Both the position numbers and the translations under genes were made by a program. Under the pieces are notes generated by a model. It saw nothing but the letters and a program-made list of their open reading frames with translations. It did no database searches and had not been told where the DNA came from. Shown piece after piece: positions 44,410-56,514 of a stretch of 64,000 nt of DNA (its first letter is position 1; the number at the start of each line of letters is the position of its first letter). This stretch comes from Lunularia cruciata (taxonomy: Eukaryota; Streptophyta; Marchantiopsida; Lunulariales; Lunulariaceae). Location of the stretch: assembly GCA_948567375.1 (NCBI GenBank), contig OX419760.1, positions 2,790,001 to 2,854,000 of the forward strand, read 5' to 3'.

Positions 44410-47166
44410 AAGGACAAGAGAAACCCCAAGAGGAACACAAGAGAAGAAACACAAGACTTCATTGAATACTGCAATGCCCCAAAGGAGCACCTTTTCTTTA
44501 TTATATAGCAAAGAGGATCCACTCTTGTAGCAAAGGGAGCTCCACACTTGGATCAGATATATGCACCGCTGACATTGAAGCAAGCTCCACCCTTAGATTA
44601 GTTGCATGAGTTAGTGGTATGTCAATTGTTGTCCTGTTTGGTTGGGTCAAACAAGTTTGGTTGGGGAGGATCTTTGGTGAATCTTCTTGTAGGAAGCTCA
44701 CAATAGCATGGGTAAGGTACCATTGGAAAGATCTTGACGAGGAAGATAAAGGGGGGCAATGATTTCTCTCCCAAAGTAGAAGAAATAATTTATTTTTTGA
44801 GGCCTAATTCATCCGTTTAGGCCTCCAAAATTGGTTTTGAAGTTTTTGTGGTGTTTTTGGCCTATGCACTATTAGTAGAAGTACTCTTTTTGTGACACCT
44901 CTATCTCATCTACTTAGACCATCATATAGAACATCCCTCAAGATATTACAAAGCCAATTTCCACCTCTAGATAATATGTCTAGCTAATGGTATTATAGAA
45001 GTTGTAGATAATCTGGCAACCTATCCAATTGCAATACCTCTCTCTATCACAAATATTGAATTATTCACAATTTGACATGCATCAGTGCTATACCACAAGT
45101 TTTTTTTGAAGAACTACAAGAACATGACACCACCAATCTCTCCATTGCACAAGACATCTACAACATTAAGCAAGCCAAAAAGCAAAAGTTGTTGAATGAC
45201 AAGACAACAATCAAAGTCTTGCTTGACATCTTGATACTCCATGAAGTCAAGCATAGTATTTGGCATGATGACACCGGCAGTCTTACAAGTGTTCCAACAT
45301 CCAATGAAACTATCCTATTTTTTGCTTTATGCAGTTTGAGACCAAAGAGTACTACACCTGATTGATGCACAAGTTGGCAACAACATTTGCTTGGCTAAGT
45401 GCCACTCGTCCAACTTATGTAACAGGTGGTGAACTAGCACTTATGAATGCCATCCCTTTAATATTTTCAAATATAGCTACTATCCTATCTGGTTTTAATA
45501 TCCAAAAAATGTGTTTGCAAAGTAGCGCTTGGATTTTCATTTAAGTGATGCTTGGAAGGAGTTCCTAAGCACATGGACAACTATCATCAATTCTCCTTTC
45601 AAAGCAAAGTATGAGAAGCACTTGGATCAGCTCTTCTAAAATGTCCTAGTAGAAGTAGTGTTTGCCTACTTGTCCACAACATAGCTTTGCTACAAAAAAA
45701 ATTCTGTTTTGGCTTGGATTTGTCATGTGAAGCATTTTGGTCATACCACCATATCAAGAGTGGAAAGTGCATTCACAATGTTAAAAAAATGGCTCAACAT
45801 GTCCATAGGTAATATGCATGGCATTTTCTTGCTTGTTGAAAGAACATGTCATAGACAAGAATGCAATGTCAATCAGACAAAAAATATGTAGCATACACAT
45901 AATGGATGGAATACAACCATTCCTTATGGTTAAACACCTCCAAAAAAGTCTCTTGTCATGCAATGATCTAGTATCACAAATCTTTGTTGCTCAGTGAAAC
46001 ATGTAGCAATATGTTCATATGAATAATGTACATACCTTGTAGTCATTGCATTATAAGAATATTGGTGCAAGATCCTTCTATAACAATTTATATCAATGAC
46101 TTTGATCAGCATTGGTGGCTAGAATAACCGACATGTTGCTCAAACTGCTCTCCTTGTGCACTCATCTTTGAATGAGTCCATATCAAAGATCCAATAGCAA
46201 TATGAGATGCTTATGCCACATCAACATACTCTCTTTCTACATGTTTTTGAGGATGTTGTTGATCAAAACTTTTCAGGTCTATATATATTGATGTTTATGA
46301 CATGTGGTAGACCTACAAGATTGACAACATGATGCTTTTGAATACATCAAATATTGACATGATTTGCAATCACAATCATCACAACAACCATTGTAGATAC
46401 TACACCACTTTTTGATCTAAAAGGAAAAATGTGTCCTCAACATGAGATAGTTGCACCATTGTATGATGCATATACATTGCAATCGAGCATTCAAAATGTA
46501 GCGGTAGATGGCAATGTATTTGATAAATTAGATGAGAATGCACAAAAATATATAGTTATAACTAAATATACCTATATATATATATATATAATACATGAAA
46601 ATGTAAATAAATATAGCACAATTGGTGTGCTAGTTGAGCAAGGTGTAATACCATTAACGAGACTTTATTGTCTAGAGATAAAAATTGGTTTTGGTAATAT
46701 CTTGAAGTATGTTGTATATGATGGTCTAAATAGATCAAATAAAAATGTTACAAAAAGAGTACTTTCACTAATAGAGCACATGTTGAAAATACCTAAAAAA
46801 TTCAAAGTCAATTTTGAAGGCTTAAATGGATAAATTAGGCCTCAAAAAATGAAAAATTACTTCCTTCCTACGAGTGAAGGTGTCACCTTTTCCCCTCTAT
46901 GTTTTTCTTGTTGAGAGCTTCCAATGGTACCTCATCCATATTGTTTTGAGCTTCCTACAAGAAGATTCCTAAAGATTCCTTTTGGTAAAACTTGTTTAAA
47001 CAACTAGATAAGACAAGTGTTGACATGCCACCAATCATGAAACTAATCTAAAGGTGGAACCCACTAGCATGTCACAAATTCATGTATCGGATCTAAGTTT
47101 GGAGATCTCTTTGAGTGGATCTTTTTTATTATATAATAAAGACAAGGTGCTCCTTTGGGGCTGTAG
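44410..47166 (+). mobile_element. Mutator-like (MULE) DNA transposon with long terminal inverted repeats
   Basis: The left end (about 44470-45005) and the right end (about 46640-47166, inverted) match over about 530 bp. From outside to inside: 'gccccaaaggagcacctt' with 'tttattatata', 'ttttttgaggcctaatt', 'cttagaccatcatata' and 'ctaatggtatta'. Between them lies a broken MULE transposase. The right outer edge meets 'tgtagtacccacat' at 47162, the start of the coiled-coil element's 5' segment. Copies of the same terminal repeat lie at 32430-33010 and about 60000-60330. Confidence 0.78.
45072..46130 (+). pseudogene. MULE / FAR1-related transposase remnant
   Basis: The first open part (45072-45365) reads DTTNLSIAQDIYNIKQAKKQ with the helical run seen before the catalytic domain of MULE transposases. 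Further on: TGGELALMNAIPLIFSNIAT ... FNIQKMCL (near 45425-45515), equivalent to the family's 'DRE.ALMNAI...FP...L.C.WHI.KN'. Then follow EFLSTWT-like text, and near 45770 SRVESAFTMLKKWL, equivalent to 'SRVE.AH..LK.YL'. The expected catalytic 'TDRE' Asp reads TGGE. Stops and a frame change split it into at least three pieces. Confidence 0.75.
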
Positions 47167-47720
47167 TACCCACATTTTCTGGTTTTTTTTTGTTTTAAGG
47201 AAGAAGTGTGTTGGTAAAGCCAAAGAAGGGCTAAATGGAGAAGAAACACAAAGAATCATATGTTTTAGTGTAAACCTAAAGTCAACCTTGAGTCAAAGTT
47301 AGAAGGACTTGGGTCAGATGGATGGAAGTTTAAAGCCAAAGATAGAGGATGTCACATCAGGATGTGCAACCTAGTCCAAAGAACTTGTAACAACTTTTTC
47401 TCAAGTTTTGCCACTTAAGAAAGTATGTAGGAAGAAAGTGACTACATCAAGACCAAGATGATCTTGAAAGTGACATGAAACCAACCCATAGAATTGGTGG
47501 GTAAACATAAAATGATTGAAGAATGACCAATCAGCAAAGGACTATAAAATTGAGATTTTGACAAGGAAGCGATGCAATGTCTAGAAGGTATCTTATTCCT
47601 ATTCAAAGTCAAACCAATGGAATGCAAACTACAAGTATGCAAGAGGAGTGGGTTAGAGTCTTGGGCTTGATCTTTTATAAGCAAAGAGTGAGGAAGTACA
47701 TGATGTGGCCGGTATGCAGC
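47162..47720 (+). repeat. Upstream copy of a ~0.55-kb direct repeat (5' segment of the coiled-coil element)
   Basis: Colinear by eye with 49039-49560: TGTRGTACCCACAT start, 'aaggaagaagtg.gttggtaaagccaaagaag', 'aggactcgggtcag' variants, 'caattggtgggtaaac' region and 'agagtgaggaag' at the end. It is followed at once by a Tat/Athila-like integrase rather than by the coiled-coil ORF. Confidence 0.75.
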
Positions 47721-49038
47721 TGAATATCACTATTTGCATACTTGCCATTGTCCTAAGGGATTGGACCCAAAGCAGAGGGCAGTTTTCCTTAGGAAGATGG
47801 GACTGTACCAACTAAAACACAACATTTTAATTGAAATAGATGAAGACAAAGTACTTTGGAGATGCTTGGAGGCATACAAAGTTGGAAGAGTAATCGAGTC
47901 CTTACACTCAAAAGCATTGAGAGGACACTATGCCTTGAAGAATACTATAAAGAAGATTCTTTCATTGGGTTACTGGTAGGCCTATGGTGTATAAGGACAC
48001 TCATGCCCATATTCAAAGTTATGATGCTTGTCAAAGAACAAGAAAGCTGATGGCTACTTCTTAGTGGCCTTTGAGACCAATTTTGCCATTAGCCCCATTT
48101 GAGAAATGGGGAATTGATTTGTGGGTCCAATTCAACCAATGACCTAATTCACGAGGAAGAGGTACATCTTGGTGTGCACCAATTATGCTACCAAGATGGT
48201 TGAAGCCGAGGTTACTTGGAGAGATGATGCGGAAATAATCATAGAATTTTTATTTTGAAACATCATTTCATGTTACTGATGTCCTCTAGAATTGGTCAAC
48301 GATTGGGAGACCTATTTTTTGAACTCCATGGTGGAAGCATTAACCAAGTACTTCCAGATTAAACATTGGAAGACAACTCCTTATAATCCAAAACCAAATG
48401 GACTAATGGAGAAGGCCAATGGATTGTTGTGTAAAATTTTGAACAAGGTGACGGTCAATTATGCCTATGATTGGGACACAAAGTTACATGTAGCTTTGTG
48501 GGCATATTAAACAACTAAAAATATTACCACCAAAAAAACTCTATAGTTCTTGACATACGGCTTGCATCTCATACTATTAGTTGAATTTGAAGTACCTTCA
48601 TATCAGATCCTTTGTGAGGAATGATTGTAAGAGGATGAAAGTAAGGATCTTTGGATACATCAACTGATGTGGTTAGAAGAGAGAAAAAATAATGCAACAA
48701 AAACTATGAAGGAAGTACAAGAGCAATGGAAAGTCATGCACAATAAGTAAATTAAGCTTGTTGTTGTTTAGGAGGGCAATTTGGTGTTGTTGTATGACAA
48801 CAACACCAAACTGCCAAATATTCTTTTCCAGGCAAGCTGCACTTAAGGTGGATGGGGCCATATCATGCGATGCACATCTATGACAATAGCTCTATTCAAC
48901 TTGCAAATCTAGAGGGCAATCCCTTTGCCACTCAAGTGAATGGGTGGAGAGTTCAAAATTATTGGACCATGTACTCAAACCTATATAAAGAACCCAAAGT
49001 TGGTGTTTTTTGGGACGTTCACATTTGAGAGGAGGTAT
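47721..49038 (+). pseudogene. Tat/Athila-like gypsy integrase remnant
   Basis: Near 47730-47980 it reads YLHTCHCPKGLDPKQRAVFL ... RKMGLYQLKHN, the segment before the integrase zinc finger in this lineage, then RCLEAYKVGRVIESLHSKAL with GHYALKNTIKKIL. The core includes KRYILVCTNYATKMVEAEV (near 48155), then EALTKYFQIKHWKTTPYNPK with NGLMEKANGLL (48330-48430) and WDTKLHVALWAY. The end reads LRWMGPYHAMHIYDNSSIQL followed by ANLEGNPFATQVNGWR (near 48850-48950). This G-N-P-F...VNG end is typical of Tat/Athila pol. Several stops interrupt it. Confidence 0.75.
48780..48810. repeat. Perfect hairpin, 14-bp arms, 3-nt loop
   Basis: Arms 48780-48793 (tttggtgttgttgt) and 48797-48810 (acaacaacaccaaa) flank 'atg' inside the decayed integrase. 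The corresponding protein text is the conserved LLYD region, so the palindrome may be accidental. Confidence 0.85.
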
Positions 49039-49560
49039 GTGGTACCCACATCTTTCATTTTTTTAAATTTTTAAGGAAGAAGTGCGTTGGTAAAGCCAAA
49101 GAAGAGCTAAACGGGGAAGAAACATGAAGAATCATGTAAACCCAAAGTCCCTCTGGTCAAAGTTAAAAGGACTCGGGTCAGACGGACAGAAGTATGAAGC
49201 CAAAGATAGAGGACGTCACATTGGGATGCACAACCCAATTCAAAGAACCTACAACAAATCTTCCTTGGATTTTGCCAATCAAGAAAGTATGTGCTAAGAA
49301 AGTGACTAAGATGATCTTGAAAGTGATAGGAAACCAACCCATAAAATTGGTGGGTAAACAGAGAAATGACTGAAGAATGACCAATCACCAAAGGAACATG
49401 AAATTGAGATTTTGATGAGGAAGCACTGCAATGTCTAGAAGGTATCCTATTCCTATTTAAAGTTGACCTAAAGGAATGCAAACTACGAGTACGCAAGAGG
49501 AGTAGGTTAGAGTCTTAGGTTTGATCTTTCATAAGTAGAGAGTGAGGAAGCACACGATGG
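49039..49560 (+). repeat. Downstream copy of the ~0.55-kb direct repeat
   Basis: It begins TGTGGTACCCACAT directly after the integrase end and leads into the coiled-coil ORF. The same start is seen at the 5' end of copies A (17486, minus) and B (14360, minus). Confidence 0.75.
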
Positions 49561-51960
49561 CCCCAAAGGGAAACACGCAGAGTGCGGTGAGGGGTCTTGC
49601 AATTTGTTGATTAGATGTAGTGGCAAGGATCAAAGTCTTGTCCAGACTTTGCATCACATTTTTGGCTTGGAACTAGAAGTTAAGCTTTCCAAGGTTTATG
49701 GCAGAAACAGCTGCCAGTAATTGTAAGGATGGACCCAAGCACAAGGGGAAGAGAGGAAATCCGGCCCAATGGACTGAGTCAGATTAGAGATTAGTCTGAA
49801 GTTTGATGCTTCGGAAGAAACTGCCAAGATGAGGAATTCCTTTAGTAGACCTCACACCAAGAATGGGTACAAGGTGGATAGTTACAAGGATCCAGTGCAA
49901 AGAGGGATTGTGAGCACAATGAGGGCTATGTTCAAGCCAGAGCAAACCACCTATGTAACAATGCAACACGCAATATTCTTTCATCAAATGTTTGCAAGAG
50001 AAGCAATGGACTGGATGAGGTGTTTGCACCAATGAGTAGGGCAGATGATCACAAGTTGGAGAATGAATATGTTGCCTCACTACTTTATACCCTTCACAGC
50101 CCACTTCTACTTTGGGCTGAACCTGTTGAGCTTAGAGGAGAGAAGACGGATGGTGTACTATTTTCACCCCAATTTACAAAGAGAAGCAGATGGGGATGAA
50201 TGACATTACATCAAGCGGGTTTGTGAAGGTGCTGACTATTACTTGAAGAGTAGAAAGGAGAAGATAGTGGCAATGTAAATCCCCATGCCAAGAAAGAGAA
50301 GTAAACCCAAAGGACAAATCATGCCAGTGCAGCCCCAAAAGATATGAAGACTCAATCCAAAGCCCACACCGGTGGAAGTGAAGGAATCAACCTTGGAGGA
50401 AGAATCAGAAGGAGAAATGGAGTTGATGGAAGAAGTCTTGGGAGCAAAAGAAGAGTTTACACTACGGAGCAAAGAGTCAAGCAGTGGTAGTGAAGGAGAG
50501 GCCAAAGTCCAGCAATTGGGAGAAGGGATTGCTAGAGGAGAAGAATATGAGTTCCATGAGGCAATAGACCGCATGGAAGGAGAAGAAAAGCCATGTCTAG
50601 AATTGCAAGCAGACAAGCTTGAAGATGAACGTATAGGAGAGGGCACCTTGGTCTTTCCAAGGGTGCTAAGAACAAAAAGAAGTGCTCACATGGTTGCAAT
50701 CAGACCAAGTAAAGTTGAGAACAAAGAAGAGAGCTTGGAGTGTGAAACATTGAAGATACAAAGATCACGTCTACAAGGTAAGGTGCCAATTGAGGAAATG
50801 CTTGCCAGTGATAATGACAAAAGAGACAATGAAGGAAGAGATGGTGGAGTTGAGTACCTATCAAAGATTGTTTGTCTTGTGTTGGTGCTTCTGTAGCAAA
50901 AGAAATCAAAGTTGAGGAGCCATCATCCGGAAGCAAGGGATGAGTTGGAGGTAGTGAAGAAATGGAGTGAGGAGACCTTGGAGCTAAGGAGTAAGCTAAC
51001 CCAAAGAGAGAAGGAAGCAGAAGAACTTTGGGTTGAAGAAGTTCTTTGGAGGCAAAGCTCGGATGCCTTGCAAGAGAATTTCATGAAATGCAGCAAAGAA
51101 TTAGAGGAGCAGAAGGTGTTGGTCAAGAACGTGACATAGGAAGTTGTTGATGTATGAGTTAAATTCATACACTCAAAGGCAATTGCAGCAGTGATGGAAC
51201 AAGAGCTAGAGAGTTTGAAGAAGAGAACGGTAGAGAAGGACAAAGCCTGGCCACAAGAATTGGTAAAACTTACTCGAAAGGAAGAATGATTGTTGAGGTT
51301 GCTTCAAGGAGTTGAAGGTCAGTTGGTCCAATATGGACAAGAGAAAGAGGCACTAAAGGCTAAATTCAAGAACAAATTGATGATGTATCGGAACAAAGAA
51401 GAAGCAAAGAGAAGTAAGGAAAAAGTAGTTCCAAGTGTGGAGTTAGATGCAATAGGAGAAGTCATGAAGGAGTTAAAGGTGATGTTGAGTACAAATTAGG
51501 AAAATTAGAAGAAGCAAGATTCAAGATGCCTGAGTTGAAGCTAATTGTGCAGGAAACTCAAAAGAGGAAGGCAAAGGACGTAGATATGAATCATTTGATG
51601 ATTTGCTTGAGAGATAGAGTAGATAGGAAGATGATAGAAGTAGGAGACAATGTTTTTCTTAGATTAGATTTTTTAGATCAGATTTAGATAGAGTTCATAG
51701 TGAGATGAAGAAGAATAAAAAGTCCAAAGTTGTAGAAGTAGGAGTGCAGGTGTCTTTGGGTGAGTTACCTAAGACATTAAAGAAGAGTGGGTTGTAAGAT
51801 AAAGAAGTGTATAGCTTACCCATGTTTTCAATTTTAGTTTAGAGTGAAGAAGTAGAAGAGGTAGTAGTAGTGTTAGAGAGACCCAAAGAAGGAGAAGTGA
51901 TAGGAGTAACATCGGCTTTGGAAACCAAAGTTGAGGTTGACATTGGATTCAATTAGAAAC
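49561..51960 (+). pseudogene. Coiled-coil element protein, copy C
   Basis: Same protein as in copies A and B. It has ASNCKDGPKHKGKRGNPAQW with TESD (49700-49790). Then come MRNSFSRPHTKNGYKVDSYK with DP (49829), AIFFHQMFAREAMDWMRCLH (to 50033), HYFIPFTAHFYFGLNLLSLE and HPNLQREADGDE. A Lys-rich stretch (50280-50330) is followed by an acidic linker of 174 open codons (50372-50896). A heptad-rich coiled coil follows (50912-51139 and 51290-51700), ending with text such as LREDRVDRKMI. Stops separate these blocks. It is the least damaged copy. I cannot name the family. Its place right after a Tat/Athila integrase would fit the additional ORF some of those elements carry, or it may be a separate non-autonomous element. 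Confidence 0.65.
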
Positions 51961-52750
51961 AGATTTGAGATATGAAGAGGTGGTTTGTCATTTTGGATCT
52001 GCAGGTTGGTAAAGTTATTATAGAATGGTATTTTTGTTAGTAACTATCAAAGTGCTCTGCCTATATAAAGGAAGCATTTGTAGTGTTATGTTGTTCAATA
52101 TTTATATTTTTGAAGTTGAGTAAAGCAAAGTGTTGTAACTTAGTTCTCATCATTTCAGCTTAATTTTGAGTATCAATCCTATGTGTGTTTTTGTGAGTGT
52201 TTGGAGAATTTTGAAGTGTAAATCAGTGAGCTTGTTGGATGTTGGATTCCATAGTTTTGATTTCATTTTTTGTGTTTTATCCTAAGTGGACAACAATTGA
52301 AGCAATGCCTTGATAGATCCGTGAGGAATTGTAGTGTTGGTAGTATTTTACATTGAGAGAGCATTATGCAGTTGATGCAAAGCAATTTTGATCAAGGAAG
52401 TTGTGCCTTCAGTGGAAGCGTGGAACAAAATTCTAAGTTGAAGTCCTTTTGTAGTGAAGTAGCCTTTTTCAAAAGAATCTGAATCATCACAATCAAAGTT
52501 GGTTTGGAAAGATTTGATGGTATTGTGATTATGGAGTGTTAATTTGTGATGAGATTGTGATTAGTGCTTGTTACCCTCTTCTAGCTGTGGTTTCTAACTG
52601 AGAGATTAAAGACACAATCAAGAAGGACTGAATTGTTACTATTTATTTTGTATTTGACTATCTTTTACTTGTATCTCTATGGGAACAAACTTTACTTATT
52701 GATTACCACAAAAGTGATACTTGTCGGGTTATCAAAGGGGCATTGGAGTA
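51961..52750 (+). repeat. LTR-like 3' region of the coiled-coil element, copy C
   Basis: It contains a TATA-like 'ctatataaaggaagcat' at about 52057 and then sequence that reappears, inverted, at 11300-10650. It ends near 'gattaccacaaaagtgatac' (52701-52720). Read together with the TGTGGTA start, the end TACCACA would give short inverted termini. No second copy was found upstream. Confidence 0.55.
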
Positions 52751-52949
52751 TTGAGGTATGAACCTTGTGTTTCTCTTATGTTTCTTCTCTTATGTTTCTC
52801 TTGGAGGTTCTCCTATCCTTGGAACATTAAAGAAGTAGAGAATCATCAAGTTGATAAAGTCTTGCTAGTGCAAATTGGATAAAGCATTTGATAAAGTTTT
52901 CTAAGAATTGTGTGGATTTGCAATAGATCTACAAGAGAACCAATGAAAG

Positions 52950-55720
52950 ATCCAAGCAAAATCTACAAAGGTCAAACAAAATAGTTTCTACCTACATGCA
53001 GCTGGGCTACTTGTGTGATTTCAACAATATGGACCCCAAGACAAGGAAGAACATGAAGATGGGTGGGATTTGGAACATTATGGCCCACAAGTTCTTTTTG
53101 CCAAGCAATGAGGAGTTAGTCCAAGTGTTGGAAATAGTGGAGGAGATTCAAGTGGATTCAAAAGTGATCCACTTACTAATTTCCATAGACCCTAAGGCAA
53201 AATTATTTCTTATGATTGAGGATACAATATGGAAAGAATTATCATTGCCAAGAAATTTTGAAGACATCTCTTAGCATGGAGGGAATTCCAATTCAGCCTG
53301 TAATACCTATAAGGGCTGTTCTTCTTAAAAAATGTAGATAAATCATCTAGATGGGTCTGCATTAGTATGGGTTCCCAATGGCAATGGTTACATCTCTACC
53401 ACTTTATCTTTCCATGAAGAACTTCTAGTGGCTCATTGGAGGCTAGGGAAACGTGTCATATTTAAATGTGTCCCTCATGGATGCTCTCATCTGAAGTGTC
53501 ATTTATGAGGGACCATTTGATTATGCTCTCATATTTTTCACAAAGCTATGAGAATGATGTATGGGATTCAAGAAAGCATTATTGACAATAAAGACAAAGT
53601 GAAGAAAGCCTTTTACTATGTGGCCAATGTTAATGGAATTGTGTAATACTTGGCCCAAGTGCCTTCCAATTGAAGGAAAACCTCAAGGAGGTGGCTCCAA
53701 CATCTCAAATGCCAATTTTCAAGATGAAAAAATGGATAGGGAGACACTATATGAGCCCCCATATGATAGCCCAATTGGTCTTCCACTTCACCAAATGGAC
53801 TAGTATGGAGTAAGAGAATCTCTTGAAGTTGCGGATGTTGCAACTTTGGGAGAATAAGAAGTAGAGCTATAGGAACCACTCAATCTTGTAGAGGTAGAGG
53901 CTATGGGCAACAAAAGAAAGAACAAAATTATCCCAAAGAATGATATGAGGGTGTCTTCAACCTCAACAAAGGAGAAGAAGAAGTTAAGGATGACAAAGAA
54001 GCCTACCAACAATGGCAAGAAAAAAGAACCGGCTTAGCCAAAGATGAGGGACTTTGTTGCAAAAGGAAAGAAGGTAACAACAAAAGCTCTAGGAAGCCCT
54101 ACAAAGCACAAGCAAAAAAAGAAGGTAAATATCATCAACTTGGAGGATGATTAACCATAACCTAAGAGAAATATGCTTAGGGAACTAGGGTAAGGGAAGG
54201 AAGTAGGAGGATCTCTCCAAAAAGAGGTGGGTAGCATCACCAACTTGCTTTTGTTGTTGAATGAAACCATGGAAATTTTTGGCATAGTGACTTCCTTACC
54301 ACCCAAAAGCAAAGGTTTTTTATTTTCTTGGAGGTTGCTCTAATTTTGCAATTGATGCTTGAGGAAGGGCTGAGCAATTTTCAAGACACCAATGCAATGA
54401 CTAGGAGATCGTATGAAGCTTATCTCATATAATAGAACATGTTGGAGTCATCTACCCAAATGATCGACACCCTCATTAATAACTTGGTAAGCAAGGAATA
54501 CTAAATCTAGTGGTTAGATGGTTGTCTAGCTAAGCATAGAGGCTTGGTTTGGTCTCCATATTGATGGAGCTAAGATGTAGCCATTTTTCCTGTAGTGAAG
54601 CGCACTCACTATGGGAAGAACAAGAATGTGTATTATGGGAGAATTCTCATAAATCCCAAGAGGCAAAGCTTGATTGGGCAGAGAAGAAGACCAGGTGGCA
54701 GAAGGAGTCTATCACTATTAGAAAAGAGTTAGGAGAGACACTAACTCAATTTCAAGCTCTTTGGACCAACAAGGCAATTGTTAATCAATAGTTGGAAGTT
54801 GAGAAGTTGAAGACACAAGGATAGAAGGAGATCTTTGCACACTACAAGACCAAGCATTCCATGCAAAAGAGGACTCTAGGGTAGCTATAGAGAAGATACA
54901 GGAATTTTCCACAACCATTGACACTTCTCATAAGGAAGCAGAGGAATTGAAGTTATCACAATTTACACTAGAAAGCAAAGGTCATAACTTTAGAGAAGGA
55001 GAAAAGCAACTAGGAGATGCTACTAGAAGTTCTAAAGGGAAAATTTGCATCTCACCAATTGACAATAAACAAGCTCACTTTTGAGAAGGTATGGTACCAG
55101 AAGGACCTTCTCTATTACAAGGATAAAAGGAGAGAGGAGCAAGCAAAGATTGAAGCACATCAAAAGTCTAAGAATGATCTCATGCTATAGAACCAACATT
55201 TAGAGATGAGAGTAAGCAAATTGCTTTGGTTCATCAATCAGCATAAATTTACAACTCCCTTAGAGGAAAAGGCTCTTAAACAAAAGATGAGCTTGACAAT
55301 AATCAAGATGGGGACAAGTTGGAAAGATCCGTATGGGGAAGATCACCAAGAAGGGGACCCAAGGATGACAGAACAAGTCCTAATGGACAAAATCTGGAGG
55401 TAGTCTCACAAGTGGGAGTTCACTTGCATTCAAGTCTTCTAGACCCTCCACTTTGGGCAAAGCTATTGTTGGTAAGGAGAAGTCAGGTCCTAGCTCACCA
55501 AACAAAGGGAGCCCAAAGTCATCACAAGGTTCCAATAGGAAACCTAAGGGTAGTCTTGTAGGAGCAGGAGCTATGGGAGACATGTTCCCTAGGAAGGAGA
55601 TTGTTGGGGCTACGGGCACTTGCAATCTTGTAACACTTGTTGATGCATGTATGCTCTATGGGGATATTAAGTTTGGTATTGCAAGTAGTGGAGAAATTTT
55701 TTCTATATGCAGTTAAGCTA
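52950..55720 (+). mobile_element. Second, different coiled-coil protein element (decayed)
   Basis: The plus strand holds broken but protein-like text. Globular start: MQLGYLCDFNNMDPKTRKNM and MAHKFFLPSNEELVQVLEIV (52996-53274). Middle: FHEELLVAHWRLGKRVIFKC (near 53410-53470). A basic Lys-rich region lies at 53900-54150, coiled-coil segments at 54550-55200 (WEEQECVLWENSHKSQEAKL, LDWAEKKTRWQKESITIRKE), and a Pro/Ser-rich tail at 55319-55720. The layout (globular, charged linker, coiled coil) mirrors the other coiled-coil family, but I see no sequence similarity. No RT or LTR is recognised. Function unknown. Confidence 0.45.
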
Positions 55721-56514
55721 AGCTTCTACATTAGTCGTGATTAGCTAGAGTTAGTCCTAGCCAAGAAAAAGGTGACCCTATTATAGAGAAGAGAAAAGAG
55801 TAAGCATCACTATTTTGTCTTCTAGTGTACTGACTTGGTATTATTCATAGTTATTTGACTTTGAAGAAAGAGTTTAGAACTTTTAAGCACACAAGCCTTG
55901 TTATTGTGGATTTTTATATAGTCCAAGGATAATAGCCCATGTGAATGAATCCTTGACTTAGTTGGTAGGTGAGGATAAGACTACCTACCCATGGGATTAT
56001 TCCCATATGCTTGGATATTATTTTTGACTTTTTGACTTTATTGACTTTTAGCCTAGTAACTTGAGTTATTTTGGTAATTAGTAACTTTGGTGTGTCAATT
56101 TTTCACAAATATCTTAGCTCGGGGTGAGGAGGTACTCATCATGCTTTCATTTGCAACTATCTCTCTCTCATTGAGTTTTCTAGTCAGCAATATCTTGAGT
56201 CTTGGAGGTGCCTTGGAGTTCTAGCCTTGGAGAAGTGTGATGGAGTTGGGATTCCTTGCTTTCTCAGTCCATGATGTGCTACCTTATTAGCTACCAGTGG
56301 TTCATTATGAGTGGAAGATATGCCGGTTCACATGTTAAACCGCATAAAATTGACATAATTCTTATGCATGCTATTCTTGACCAAAATAATGAATGAATTT
56401 TTCTCCATGGAATAGCTAGATTTGTATTCTTGTTTCTCTCTCAATTCTAATTTGAATTCTTTTCTCCCAAAAATTAGTATCATATTGTTGTTTTTTTGGA
56501 GAGAGAGAAAAATA
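55721..56514. other. Possible LTR/leader of the copia element
   Basis: AT-rich, no reading frame of note. It directly precedes the copia Gag start at 56515 and contains 'ctaccagtggttcattatgagtgg' (56290), in the place where a primer site could lie. LTR borders were not identified. Confidence 0.4.

Noticed and set aside
46429-46833. 134-codon open frame, one of the longest in the right half
   Set aside because: Its downstream part lies antisense in the right terminal inverted repeat of the Mutator-like element and its middle is a (ta)n run. The amino-acid text is low-complexity with no domain.
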